From Deltaproteobacteria bacterium (GTDB taxonomy: Bacteria; Desulfobacterota; DSM-4660; Desulfatiglandales; HGW-15), in contig JAFGFM010000009.1 in NCBI GenBank assembly GCA_016931115.1, forward strand, positions 57,562 to 121,561: a DNA stretch of 64,000 bases, given 5' to 3'. A program made the translations under genes and the position numbers. A model generated the notes under the pieces. It was not told the origin of the DNA. It ran no database searches and saw only the letters and a program-made list of their open reading frames with translations. Positions 16,934 to 25,664 of the stretch are shown piece by piece. Positions within the stretch are counted from its first letter, which is position 1; each line of letters opens with the position of its first letter.

Positions 16934-19900
16934 TTAATGTTGCCTTAAATATATAATTAGTTTCTGATATCGATGGTCTTGCTCTAATTCAGGTGCTACT
17001 TCCACAATAGCCTTCAAACATTCTCCCAACTTCGTAGGTGCCCAAATTTGATTATCAATAATCGCATTCAATAGGCGCAACGAGTCATTGGGAAATTTTT
17101 TTGGAATACCAGATTTTTCTAACATGTGTACAGTATAGTCTGGATATTCTATAGGAAGGAGCCAATCATAAACAGCAGATAACGCTGAAGGGAATTCATT
17201 ACGCGCTGCGATACTTAGTCTTGCCAAAGATACAGAAATGGCATTTGAAGCAAGATTACGTGATTTGGGCCATATATTCCGCCAAAAAGGCTGAATACGA
17301 TTTTTGTAGTATGACTCACGTTGCTCCCCAGAGCTTTCAAGCGCTTGTGCAAGTGCCTGTGCTGTTTCTTGTAATCCTTCTGGGGGTAATGCCTTTAAGG
17401 CATTTTGAAAGTCCTTATTCGAATAACCATCAATATTATTTAATGATACATAAGTTAAAAAAGCTGCATATTGGCTATTATGTTCCCCTAACTCTTTATA
17501 ATATCTTGCAGTATCAAGGAATTGGGGTTTAAATGCTAATAGTAATGGTTGATATATACGAGGTGACCATAAGAAACCTTCCCAAACTGCTTTTGCTTCA
17601 AATTTATCAATATTCCAATCAAATAATGGTAATAGATACTGCTCAGTCCAATTTCGATCAATACGAAATAAGGAAATGAGTCTTGAAGCTAGCAATACTC
17701 GGCCATGCTGGAGTTGCTTTATTTTGGTATCACATATTTTTGTAAATATTGTTTTAATATCCTTCGGTAAAGTTTCATTATCGCTTGGTTTAAGTTTAAA
17801 TAATATATTCAATAAAACCCGGGTTGTATGCCCAATCGGATGATTAAGAGCTTTTGAAAGAGGATCATCTGTCTCAGAATCATCATATTGCATTGCAAGT
17901 ATACGATTGCAAAGGGTAAAAAAAATAGTTTCATGGTGATTGTATGATTTAGATGCAGCTTCTAACCACCAGCTTATACTATGAATTAATTCCTTAAAAA
18001 TTTCATCTGGTAGAGTTGTAACTAAGGGTGCTGCAAATTTCCATGATCGGACAACCATATCTTCTTTACTCCATGCTTGAAAAGCTACTCTCCATCGTTC
18101 TAAAGGCCATATTTTTTCCTGTGCCAAGTCACATAAAGCATAGAGACAATTATAAAAATAGGTAGTGCATGTCTCGCGCCATGTATCTTCATACCCGAAA
18201 GGAAACCGATTTTCAGGCATAGGCTTTTTAAGCCATTTAACTAATGCCTTACGATTTTTGGGTGCAATATCAATTTCACGATTTTCTTCATAGTCAGGAT
18301 CATCTGAGCTACTCATCCAATGTGAAAACTCCTCACTTTCATTTTTGTTCAATTTCCACTTTGGGTATTTTTTTGATAACCGTGCGAATTCAATTGATGC
18401 AACCTTGCCTAATATTCGCCCTCCTTCTTTAATTTTTGCGAGATGTAACCAGATTGATTTATCAACTATATATTTCCAATTTTCTGGATCTATATCATCC
18501 CTATACATTTCTCGTGGAGGGCCAGTTAGAATTGCGGATTCGAGTTTATTTCCATCTCCCTTTGTCAGTTTTGCTCCTTGCGAAACAAGTAACCTCATAG
18601 TCTCTCTTTTTGTTTCACTAGCCCATAGCCACCATCTCTTTTCACTGAGTAGCCATTTTACCCATTGTTTTGGAGAAATGCAGTCATCTTGACTTGCACC
18701 AAACAAAGCTAATCTCTTAAAAGTAGGATAAGGCATATTAAACCAATTAAGAACAATTTGTTTTGCTTTTTCTGGGTTTTGTTTAAAAGTAGCTAACCAT
18801 GCATCCCTCACTAATTCAACAAGAGCAGTCCAATCATGAAAACCACGATTCTGCCAATGTGGGCTGATTGATGGCAGATCCCAGTGTGACCTGTCACCTT
18901 TTTCATTAGCTTCACCCAGATCATGAAATAAATCTAATGCATCACGTAACAATTGCTGTAAATCTTCAAGAAGACAGCTTAATGTCTCATTCCATAGATC
19001 TGAATTATTATCACCTAGTGCTGAATAAACATGATCTGAAGCCAACACAATTTCCCAATCAACCATTTCATTCAAAGTCTTTGGCTCAATTAATCTCTCA
19101 CCTCTTTCACTCAACCTGAAGGGTTTTCTTAAAATTACTTTTGGTGACAGTATTTTTCGTAATTCAAAGCGCAATGCGGCTGTTAATCCATCACGTTTAA
19201 ACCAATCATACCAGTGGTAAAGACTCAATTCCTTCAGCTGTGATTTGATTTGTCCTGAGAGGAATATACGCCATAGAATATACATATTAGGAGAAGGTAT
19301 CGCATCTGGGGCATTTAGGCGAATTTCAGCTAATTCACTAATCTTACCTTCCTGTTCAAGACGATGGTACTTTTCAAGTTGTCTCTCAATCACCCAATGC
19401 AAATGCGGGTGTAGTCTTCCCCCTTTTTCAGCTAGCCAAATGATTAAGTCTGGATTGTTCATGTGTCTCATCAGCCAGTCGGATAGAGAAGACATAACTT
19501 TATCAAATTTGCTGCTTTGAAATTCTCTAGATACTAAAGACATATTTGGCGCAAGCGTATAGGGCGTAGGATGATCCAATAAACTAAATCCTAGGCTAGT
19601 ATCTGGTTTAGTATTTGGCACAATACCGAAACGACACAAGTCCTCATGTTTAAATCTGTACTCAGAAAAAGTAGATAGCCATGTTAAAGAAGGTACAGGA
19701 TTAAAGTCGGCAAAATGTTTTGCAGGTAATCCTGATTCATCGGATAAAGCCCAAAGCATACGACCAACGAAATCATCCTGACGTGTACTTTCGGATGGAT
19801 TAGCAAGAGCATAATTTACTACGATACGTTCTTTACCTAAAATGCCATCACGGTATGTTTCAGCCCAACCCTTTAATGACTTGTGTAAAGATGAATGATC

Positions 19901-20734
19901 ATGAGTGCCCCTTGGTATTTCATATAAGATAGGGATTACACCTTTTGCCTCCCATTCAATCTTTTTCTCTTTATCTTGTCCTGTCTCATATTCACCAAAT
20001 GCATAAGCTCGGGGTGTTTCTTCCCCTAACATTCTATCCGCAGCTAAAGCATCCATCATATAACGCAATACTGGATCATTGATGCTATATCCAACAAAAC
20101 AAACTACATAGTTTCGGAACAACTCGCTTACAAAACGTGCAGCCCATCTTTCAGTTAAATAGGCAAGCCCGAAATCCCCACTTGTAAGTACTAAACGGTT
20201 AAGGGCATTATAATCATTATTAGGAGGTAATGCGCCATGTAAATATACTAGCCCATCCCATCTACTCATTTTAGGGATTGGTAACATAGGCGCTGAATAA
20301 GCATTAACAAAATATTTAGATTTTTTAGCAGCATGCTCGAAGATACGATCGAAATTGGTTGTTACTAACCTTAATGCACATTCACGATTTCGCGCAAGTT
20401 GCAGTAATGATGTGTGGGTTTCAATTGCCCCTTTTTTCCTCAAGTTCGGTTGAAGAACTTTACTCAATGCTCTACGAACTTTTACTCTTTGTCCAGGAAC
20501 ACGCCGTTCTAAAAGATCTAATGTAGCGTCGTACTGATCTCGTTTATATGCCTCTTCTTCAATTGGCTCAAAACTAGTTTCAATTTCCCGATAAATTTCA
20601 TTCACTAAACCTTTAAATCCAGGCAATCCAGCTGGGTATGATATCCCTGCACCACAAAAAAATACGACTTTACCCTCTTCGTGTGCCTGTAAAAGTACAT
20701 CTGATATATCGGGACCATTTTGTATGAACTGCAT
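16934..20734 (-). CDS. Large SIR2-domain protein, defence-associated sirtuin type
   Basis: I choose ATG 20734 (GGAG eight bases upstream), giving 1266 residues; an open frame extends 31 codons further up but has no ribosome site. Residues 20-230 form a SIR2 NAD-binding domain: FFCGAGISYPAGLPGF near 25-40, TTNFDR at 125-130, YLHG with His166, and GYSINDP at 215-221. The remaining thousand residues are helical without a recognised enzyme domain. SIR2 plus a long helical C-terminus is the layout of DSR and related anti-phage proteins, which deplete NAD when triggered by phage proteins. The sequence is visibly more AT-rich than flanking housekeeping genes. No partner gene is tightly coupled. Confidence 0.82.
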   Translation of the reverse strand: MQFIQNGPDISDVLLQAHEEGKVVFFCGAGISYPAGLPGFKGLVNEIYREIETSFEPIEEEAYKRDQYDATLDLLERRVPGQRVKVRRALSKVLQPNLRKKGAIETHTSLLQLARNRECALRLVTTNFDRIFEHAAKKSKYFVNAYSAPMLPIPKMSRWDGLVYLHGALPPNNDYNALNRLVLTSGDFGLAYLTERWAARFVSELFRNYVVCFVGYSINDPVLRYMMDALAADRMLGEETPRAYAFGEYETGQDKEKKIEWEAKGVIPILYEIPRGTHDHSSLHKSLKGWAETYRDGILGKERIVVNYALANPSESTRQDDFVGRMLWALSDESGLPAKHFADFNPVPSLTWLSTFSEYRFKHEDLCRFGIVPNTKPDTSLGFSLLDHPTPYTLAPNMSLVSREFQSSKFDKVMSSLSDWLMRHMNNPDLIIWLAEKGGRLHPHLHWVIERQLEKYHRLEQEGKISELAEIRLNAPDAIPSPNMYILWRIFLSGQIKSQLKELSLYHWYDWFKRDGLTAALRFELRKILSPKVILRKPFRLSERGERLIEPKTLNEMVDWEIVLASDHVYSALGDNNSDLWNETLSCLLEDLQQLLRDALDLFHDLGEANEKGDRSHWDLPSISPHWQNRGFHDWTALVELVRDAWLATFKQNPEKAKQIVLNWFNMPYPTFKRLALFGASQDDCISPKQWVKWLLSEKRWWLWASETKRETMRLLVSQGAKLTKGDGNKLESAILTGPPREMYRDDIDPENWKYIVDKSIWLHLAKIKEGGRILGKVASIEFARLSKKYPKWKLNKNESEEFSHWMSSSDDPDYEENREIDIAPKNRKALVKWLKKPMPENRFPFGYEDTWRETCTTYFYNCLYALCDLAQEKIWPLERWRVAFQAWSKEDMVVRSWKFAAPLVTTLPDEIFKELIHSISWWLEAASKSYNHHETIFFTLCNRILAMQYDDSETDDPLSKALNHPIGHTTRVLLNILFKLKPSDNETLPKDIKTIFTKICDTKIKQLQHGRVLLASRLISLFRIDRNWTEQYLLPLFDWNIDKFEAKAVWEGFLWSPRIYQPLLLAFKPQFLDTARYYKELGEHNSQYAAFLTYVSLNNIDGYSNKDFQNALKALPPEGLQETAQALAQALESSGEQRESYYKNRIQPFWRNIWPKSRNLASNAISVSLARLSIAARNEFPSALSAVYDWLLPIEYPDYTVHMLEKSGIPKKFPNDSLRLLNAIIDNQIWAPTKLGECLKAIVEVAPELEQDHRYQKLIIYLRQH

Positions 20735-20807
20735 CTTGCAACTCCAATACATGTAGAATTGGGTGTACGTTGGTTTATATTTTTGGATTGATGGTATGGG
20801 TTTACTT

Positions 20808-20899
20808 CTAAGGGGGTTGAAAATCAAGAAGAAAAACAGGCTGTAGCTTTTTAGACTTTAGACTTTTAGCCAAAACATATATAAAAGCCAGAAATCAGA
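20808..20899. repeat. Dispersed intergenic repeat, copy 1 (blocks A-end and B)
   Basis: CTAAGGGGGTTGAAAATCAA (20808-20827) recurs at 22263 and 24363. The 67-base block 20833-20899, starting AAAACAGGCTGTAG and ending CCAGAAATCAGA, is repeated without change at 22348-22414. A further shared block (AGATTTCCGGCGTCG near 20990) recurs near 24444. It lies upstream of the SIR2 gene. The rest of 20735-21113 shows no gene. Confidence 0.85.
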
Positions 20900-21113
20900 G
20901 TTAAATAACTTCTAATTAAAGGCAAAGAGAGTGAGCTGAAAGGGGAATTCCAATTATCAATGAACAATTATCAGGGAATAATAAATTCAAGATTTCCGGC
21001 GTCGTTTTACAACTATGCAGTGACAGGTCCGGCGTCGTTAAATGACTTCAGTCTTCAGTTAATTACGCCTCGATAAATCGCCAAGACAAGTTACCTTAAT
21101 AGGAGGTTAAAAT

Positions 21114-21992
21114 TCAATCCAAATTTAATTTTTTAAGCATTTCAACTACACCAAAATCAAACCTTGAGAAAGCAAACCATTTCTTACCTAAATCCTTTAA
21201 TGAAGCTCCCAGGTGGTAGATTTCTTTTTCATCGATGATAATAAAACGATCATGAGCATATTTAAATGTCTTAATAGTTATGGGCGGATATTGTTCATTA
21301 TGTTTTATTAAATCCAGTGCCAGTTGTTTTGATATGGTTTTGGTATAGATAGTGGCAGGAATGCCTGACGTTCGTTTGCTGAGTAATGTTAGGACAGAGT
21401 CATCGACATAGTTATCAATAAGGATCACTGATTTCTCTGCACCTCGGATTAAATCGCAAGCAAAACTGAATGCATCAAATACCTGACCGTTATAAAATAT
21501 CCCCTGTCTGGGTTGGATCTCTTTACTTTCAATTACATCCAGGACCTGATCCAATTTATTATCTGTTTCAATTTGTTTTAGCTCAAGAATATCAATCCGC
21601 TGAAACAAACCTGCATTTGAAATGAGGAATCGGCGCATCGCAACAAAAGCTCTCATAATCTGAATGCCTACTTCTATGGCTCTATCACTTGTTAAAACTG
21701 CTGATAAAGCGCCAACACCCTGTTCAGTAAAAACATATGGAAGCGAACCACCCAAATGCTTCCGTGAAGGTATCGCATTTTGCGATACCATGTAATCTAT
21801 CTCTTCTTCAGTCAATTGAAACATAAAATCAGATGGAAAACGTTTTGCATTTCTTTTTACCTGTTCCCTTAAACGTATAGGCTTAACCTGATAAAAAACG
21901 GCAAGATCTTTATCAAGCATTACCTGGATACCTCGAACAGTATAGATCTTTGATTCTATTAGCTCTAATGATTCAATTTTGTTTTCACCCAT
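21114..21992 (-). CDS. ORF6N-domain DNA-binding protein with PLD-like C-terminal domain
   Basis: A 292-residue protein. Residues 8-95 are an ORF6N domain (ESKIYTVRGIQVMLDKDLAVFYQV...RFPSDFMFQLTEEE), a phage-type DNA-binding module. A helical linker follows, and residues 165-290 carry a domain with SVILIDNYVDDSVLTLLS and HDRFIIIDEKEIYHLGASLKDLGKKWFAF. The latter reads as a single HxD...GASLKDLG phospholipase D-like motif (HKD variant without the Lys at the usual place). PLD-like halves act as nucleases or as inactive folds. It lies beneath a 25-bp palindrome (22051-22075) 59 bases upstream that could be its operator. Confidence 0.8.
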   Translation of the reverse strand: MGENKIESLELIESKIYTVRGIQVMLDKDLAVFYQVKPIRLREQVKRNAKRFPSDFMFQLTEEEIDYMVSQNAIPSRKHLGGSLPYVFTEQGVGALSAVLTSDRAIEVGIQIMRAFVAMRRFLISNAGLFQRIDILELKQIETDNKLDQVLDVIESKEIQPRQGIFYNGQVFDAFSFACDLIRGAEKSVILIDNYVDDSVLTLLSKRTSGIPATIYTKTISKQLALDLIKHNEQYPPITIKTFKYAHDRFIIIDEKEIYHLGASLKDLGKKWFAFSRFDFGVVEMLKKLNLD

Positions 21993-22050
21993 GCCTGGTT
22001 CCTGATTAATATGGTAGATAAACTTTTATTCAATCCAATCTTATCACTTT

Positions 22051-22075
22051 TGGAGGTCACAATTTGTGACCTCCA
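22051..22075. promoter_or_regulatory. 25-bp perfect palindrome, candidate operator (copy 1)
   Basis: TGGAGGTCACAA-T-TTGTGACCTCCA has 12-bp arms around one base. A second copy differing only at the centre lies at 23539-23563, and similarity continues about 35 bases beyond it (TTGAAAGCT.AAATATG). This copy is 59 bp upstream of the ORF6N-PLD gene start, where an autoregulatory operator would sit; it lacks a T run on either side. Confidence 0.6.
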
Positions 22076-22190
22076 ATTATTCAACTCCTCTTGAAAGCTA
22101 AAATATGGCACAGGATAGTTAGCGTGATAGATGGTGATGCTCTTTAGTCTCTCCTGTCTGATGTAACATCGCTGTTAAAAAATGACTTTT

Positions 22191-22549
22191 ATATCTCACA
22201 CCTCTTTGTAAAGGTGTACTGCATTGATTGATTTCTTTTGGCTTGACGCTAAGGATTTACTGCTAAGGGGGTTGAAAATCAAGAAGAAAGAGAGCTGAAA
22301 GGGGAGGATTTGAAAGCAATGAAAAGTGAAAACAAATTCAAAATTGGAAAACAGGCTGTAGCTTTTTAGACTTTAGACTTTTAGCCAAAACATATATAAA
22401 AGCCAGAAATCAGAATGAAATATCTACTCATGAAAGGCAAAGAAATGTCAAAAGATTAATCAGTAAAAACAATCCCCCTGTTAAATAAGATTTAAAAAAT
22501 GCCTATTTCAAATCTTTATTTTCGGTGTTTAGCAGCGTAAAGATTCAAG
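22191..22549. repeat. Dispersed intergenic repeat, copy 2 (blocks A, B and C in order)
   Basis: Block A (22191-22287) runs from ATATCTCACACCTCTTT to AAAATCAAGA and is shared with 24293-24384. Block B (22348-22414) is the 67-base sequence identical to 20833-20899. Block C (22476-22549) begins CCCTGTTAAATAAGATTT, has a partly inverted end, and is shared with 26187-26256 and 31798-31872. The whole 21993-22560 stretch holds no gene, only these repeats and the palindrome at 22051. Confidence 0.85.
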
Positions 22550-22560
22550 ATACTATGCCA

Positions 22561-23070
22561 TTACATGAACTGCTGTCTTATTGAGGAGATGGCCTGTTCC
22601 AATAAAGAGGCTTTAATAAACAGGCTTGATCGTTCGGGCACTTGATACAAAATATCAATAACTTCCTGAGGCGTCAGCAGCTCTCTTCTGACAGCCCGCA
22701 ATAAAAGCCCTATGGTTCCATGAACTTTTATGCCTGCCTTATTTGCAACAAGTCTTGCCGCCGCGTCATCGGTTAGAAAAATATAACCGGGTCTTTGAGA
22801 TATCACCGCCAGGGCATCTGTTTCACCTATATCGAGCGAGAAATTTTTGCAAAGAATTCTGAGTGATTCTTCCATTATAGGAATTTCTCTAATGACCTTT
22901 ATGTTTATATCAAGGGAAAGAGGCGCGTATTTTAGTATTTCATCATGAACCCTGGATGGGATTATTACTTTTTGAAAGTCATTAAAGACATGAAGCACAT
23001 TAAGCTCTGAAAGATGAATTACAGGCCCTGCATCGCAAACAACACAAGTACTGGATTTAATCTTCTCCAT
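22561..23070 (-). CDS. DUF3368-type PIN-like toxin
   Basis: A 169-residue protein from ATG 23070 (GGGG six bases upstream; an upstream in-frame ATG at 23085 is less well placed). The pattern is CVVCDAGPVIHLSELN at the N terminus, DIGETDALAVISQ with the central acidic residues, and YIFLTDDAAARLVANK. This is the DUF3368 family of PIN-fold proteins, putative ribonuclease toxins. It overlaps the preceding small gene by 14 bases, the normal arrangement of toxin and antitoxin. Confidence 0.8.
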   Translation of the reverse strand: MEKIKSSTCVVCDAGPVIHLSELNVLHVFNDFQKVIIPSRVHDEILKYAPLSLDINIKVIREIPIMEESLRILCKNFSLDIGETDALAVISQRPGYIFLTDDAAARLVANKAGIKVHGTIGLLLRAVRRELLTPQEVIDILYQVPERSSLFIKASLLEQAISSIRQQFM

Positions 23071-23251
23071 GAATTCCCCATTCAATATCTTCGCGGATGA
23101 ATTTGCTCATCAACTCGGATTGATGGGATTCAAGAAATCGGCGGATGGCTTCAAAAAAGACTTCATTCTCATCTTTAAACCATCCCTCTTTTACTAGGAG
23201 GGAAGCTCCTTCAAAAAGTTTTTCCGGAACTTCAGTCTGGATAGTTTTCAT
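23057..23251 (-). CDS. Antitoxin partner of DUF3368 protein
   Basis: A 64-residue acidic protein with an N-terminal beta strand (TIQTEVPEKLFEGA) and helix-turn-helix spacing (LVKEGWFKDENEVFFEAIRRFLESH), consistent with a ribbon-helix-helix or UPF0175-like antitoxin. Its ATG at 23251 follows an AAGAGAA stretch. Overlap with the PIN-like gene marks them as one operon; such antitoxins usually bind their own promoter and neutralise the toxin. Confidence 0.72.
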   Translation of the reverse strand: MKTIQTEVPEKLFEGASLLVKEGWFKDENEVFFEAIRRFLESHQSELMSKFIREDIEWGIHGED

Positions 23252-23538
23252 TGTTTTCTCTTACCTAAATAGATTTTATAAAGTAATTTTTACAACTACC
23301 TGAATAATGGCCATATATTAGATAAAAATTGCTGAACAGTCAAGGACGGCCACATAAAGGAAAGCAAGGTAAAACTGGTTTTTTATTCTCCGAATTTACT
23401 CTATTAGTGAAAGACTGGGGTCTGACATTGACATTGACCAACATTTATTTCACAGCTCCTGTTATTTTAATCAAAGACTACTTTTAATCTTATCCTGTGT
23501 CTTTGGCTACTCAACCTAAAGTTCAATTTATTAAACAA

Positions 23539-23563
23539 TGGAGGTCACAACTTGTGACCTCCA
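23539..23563. promoter_or_regulatory. 25-bp palindrome (copy 2)
   Basis: TGGAGGTCACAA-C-TTGTGACCTCCA is identical in both arms to the copy at 22051-22075. It lies in the 23252-23684 gap, 288 bp upstream of the DUF3368 antitoxin start and 122 bp downstream of brnA. The rest of that gap holds no gene; 23404-23470 is a diverged relative of the 26139-26210 repeat. Confidence 0.6.
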
Positions 23564-23684
23564 ATACTCAAATTCCTTTTTTGAAAGCTCAAATATGAAA
23601 TCTGCTGTTTTACAAGATACTGTACCAAGGGAATCAGATGGAAGAAGGTTGTAGGCCTTCAATTACTACTACCCATGGATAATG

Positions 23685-23885
23685 TTATAACATTGTCTCC
23701 ATGTTTTTTATATCCTCTTTGAGGAGAGCGTTTACAACAGCTGATCTATCGATACCCTTTTTCGATGCAATTTTTTCTACAACCTGGGAGATTTGATCTT
23801 CCAGGTAGATAGGAATATTCAGTTTCATATCCCTATTAAAAAACTTGCCCCTCTCACCTTTAGAAAAATCGTATTCTTTTCTCAT
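23685..23885 (-). CDS. BrnA-like antitoxin (ribbon-helix-helix)
   Basis: A 66-residue protein starting two bases after the BrnT stop. The N-terminal part contains YDFSKGERGKFF, typical of antitoxins paired with BrnT. It is followed by a CopG-like beta strand and two helices (KLNIPIYLEDQISQVVEKIASKKGIDRSAVVNALLKED). Gene order toxin-antitoxin is the usual brnTA order. The pair is expected to be autorepressed. Confidence 0.8.
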   Translation of the reverse strand: MRKEYDFSKGERGKFFNRDMKLNIPIYLEDQISQVVEKIASKKGIDRSAVVNALLKEDIKNMETML

Positions 23886-23887
23886 TC

Positions 23888-24184
23888 TTATTCACCATAT
23901 GTTTTAAGCTCTTTTTTTGTCGCCTTTCGTCCGGATATGATTCTGATTTTGACTGAATCATCCCCTTCTTCACGAAAGTTATGTACTACCACCAATAATC
24001 TCCCTTTATCGGATATCCCCAGAGTCAACCATCTTTCTTCATCTTCACTGTGATCAGGATCAAAGATGGAAATAGCCTTTGAATCTTTGAAAACAGTGGC
24101 CGCTTTATCAAAAGTTACACCATGCTTTATCAGGTTTCCACTAGCTTTTTTAAAATCCCATTCAAAATTATAATTGATAGTCAT
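23888..24184 (-). CDS. brnT: BrnT-family toxin
   Basis: A 98-residue protein from ATG 24184 (AGGATGG upstream). It carries the BrnT (PF04365) signature: FEWDFKKASGNLIKHGVTFDKAATVF, DPDHSEDEERWLTLGISDKGRLLVVVHN, then IRIISGRKATKKELKTY. BrnT is a RelE-fold ribonuclease that inhibits translation and is neutralised by BrnA. The catalytic-type R.I.SGRKA..E end is present, so the toxin looks intact. Confidence 0.88.
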   Translation of the reverse strand: MTINYNFEWDFKKASGNLIKHGVTFDKAATVFKDSKAISIFDPDHSEDEERWLTLGISDKGRLLVVVHNFREEGDDSVKIRIISGRKATKKELKTYGE

Positions 24185-24292
24185 AATAACATCCATCCTA
24201 TTTTAAAGCAAAGGCGCAATTTTCCTATTTTATGTCTTTATAATGGAAATATGTATGGTTGTTAAGTCTCATTAATAAGGTTATTGATTTAT

Positions 24293-24384
24293 ATATCTCA
24301 TACCTCTTTTAAGAGGTGTAAATTCAATGATATTTTTTCGGATTGACGCTTTGGGTCTACTGCTAAGGGGGTTGAAAATCAAGA
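24293..24384. repeat. Dispersed intergenic repeat, copy 3 (block A)
   Basis: It shares ATATCTCA.ACCTCTTT..AGGTGTA, TTTCGGATTGACGCTT and TACTGCTAAGGGGGTTGAAA with 22191-22287. After it, CAAGATTTCCGGCGTCG near 24442 matches the block near 20990. It lies upstream of brnT. The 24185-24620 stretch has no gene. Confidence 0.8.
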
Positions 24385-24620
24385 TAATTTAACAATGATC
24401 AGTTCTCAATTAGCAATGATCAATAAAGACAAAATCAAGATTCAAGATTTCCGGCGTCGCCAGTGATATGCCGAGACAAGTCCGGCTTCGTGACAAAACT
24501 TCAGGCTTCAGTTGTTTACATAAAGGGGTTTGCTGTTGGCTCTTGTTATTTATCTGAAAGAGTCAAAGGCAGCCCCCCTCTTTAATATCACCCGTCATCT
24601 ATTTAAAACCTGCTTACACA

Positions 24621-25589
24621 CTATATCTTGACCGGTATTTTTGACTCACACGGCACTCCTGTCTGACAGAAACCGCAACCATAAGCCTCTTTGGGCAGAC
24701 CGAGTTGTTTTTGTGCGTACGCAGATGTAGCATTGCATTGATTAAGACATGCAGTCTTGTCATGACCGGATTTGGAAACAGCCTTTGCCGGGCAGCGCTT
24801 TATGCACATTCCGCATGTCCCCTTTGCATAGTAGAGGCAATATGCATGATGATCTGTATAAGGCCGTGGAGTGGGCGGGACCTTTATCTGTGCCACCACT
24901 GAGCCACAGCGTATCGCCTTTCCAACCGCGGTTATCAAGCCATCGCACAGCCCAAAGGTACCAAGACCAGCGGCGTAAGCCGCATGCCGTTCGGACCAAT
25001 GTGAAGCCAAGCCATACTTTTTGCTAATTTTTACTGGGCTGTTGGTGGGGGCGACTGCCGGATATCCGGATTTTGTAAGTATATCGGCGATATGCTTATT
25101 TAGTATATCAATAAACTGGCCGCCATAAAACCGTGCCCTTATCCATTTTTCAGATGGAATATCTTTCTTTTTTTTAAGATCCGCCTTGATTGCGTCGGTA
25201 TGAGGCAGAACAAAGGAGATGATAGACAGGTCAGCAGGCGCAACATGGATATCAGGATAGATCATGTTAAATGCCTCAACAGGGGTCCAGTAAAAGGAGC
25301 CTATATCATCCTTGAAGAACTGGAAGATAGGATCATCTCCGCCTGCAAAACCAACAAGCGGCTCATCCCATGCCTTTTCGTTCTCCTTATTCCTGAGGGA
25401 GTTATCAGGCGATGTGGCTACATAATCCTTAATGAGGGAGGTGATCCATACTGCATCTATCTCCTTTTTGGGAGGCTCCGCAGCAATTGAAGTCACACTG
25501 GACATCGGAACCAGACCGGCAAGTCCGGTCACGGCCACACCCTGTGCAGTGACCTTTAAAAATTCACGTCTGTTAAAATTCGTTTTCAT
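24621..25589 (-). CDS. Tat-exported iron-sulfur protein of the reductive dehalogenase/QueG-like group
   Basis: A 322-residue protein with a twin-arginine signal (FNRREFLKVTAQG, then a hydrophobic stretch to about residue 35). The C-terminal part has GLGTFGLCDGLIT, like epoxyqueuosine-reductase and reductive-dehalogenase folds, followed by a [4Fe-4S] motif C..GTCGMCIKRCPAKAV and further cysteines (CLNQC, CGFCQTGVPC). No clear corrinoid-binding motif is visible. It is exported folded across the inner membrane; the substrate is unknown. The upstream region is a decayed PIN gene whose frame runs into this start. Confidence 0.7.
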   Translation of the reverse strand: MKTNFNRREFLKVTAQGVAVTGLAGLVPMSSVTSIAAEPPKKEIDAVWITSLIKDYVATSPDNSLRNKENEKAWDEPLVGFAGGDDPIFQFFKDDIGSFYWTPVEAFNMIYPDIHVAPADLSIISFVLPHTDAIKADLKKKKDIPSEKWIRARFYGGQFIDILNKHIADILTKSGYPAVAPTNSPVKISKKYGLASHWSERHAAYAAGLGTFGLCDGLITAVGKAIRCGSVVAQIKVPPTPRPYTDHHAYCLYYAKGTCGMCIKRCPAKAVSKSGHDKTACLNQCNATSAYAQKQLGLPKEAYGCGFCQTGVPCESKIPVKI

Positions 25590-25664
25590 TATTTTTCCTC
25601 CATGACTGAAATATTCATGTATTATTTGATCAGAAACATTGTGCTTTATTAAAACACTTGAAAA

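Noticed and set aside
20735-20827. Upstream 31-codon extension of the SIR2 protein
   Set aside because: No ribosome site precedes the outer start, and the ATG at 20734 has GGAG at proper distance; the first start also falls in the shared repeat block.
20808-24384. Repeat blocks read as a CRISPR array
   Set aside because: Only two or three copies, irregular distances of kilobases with genes between, and no cas genes.
20808-24384. Repeat blocks read as integron attC sites
   Set aside because: They lack the attC core sites (RYYYAAC/GTTRRRY) and folded-hairpin layout, and no integron-type integrase was seen.
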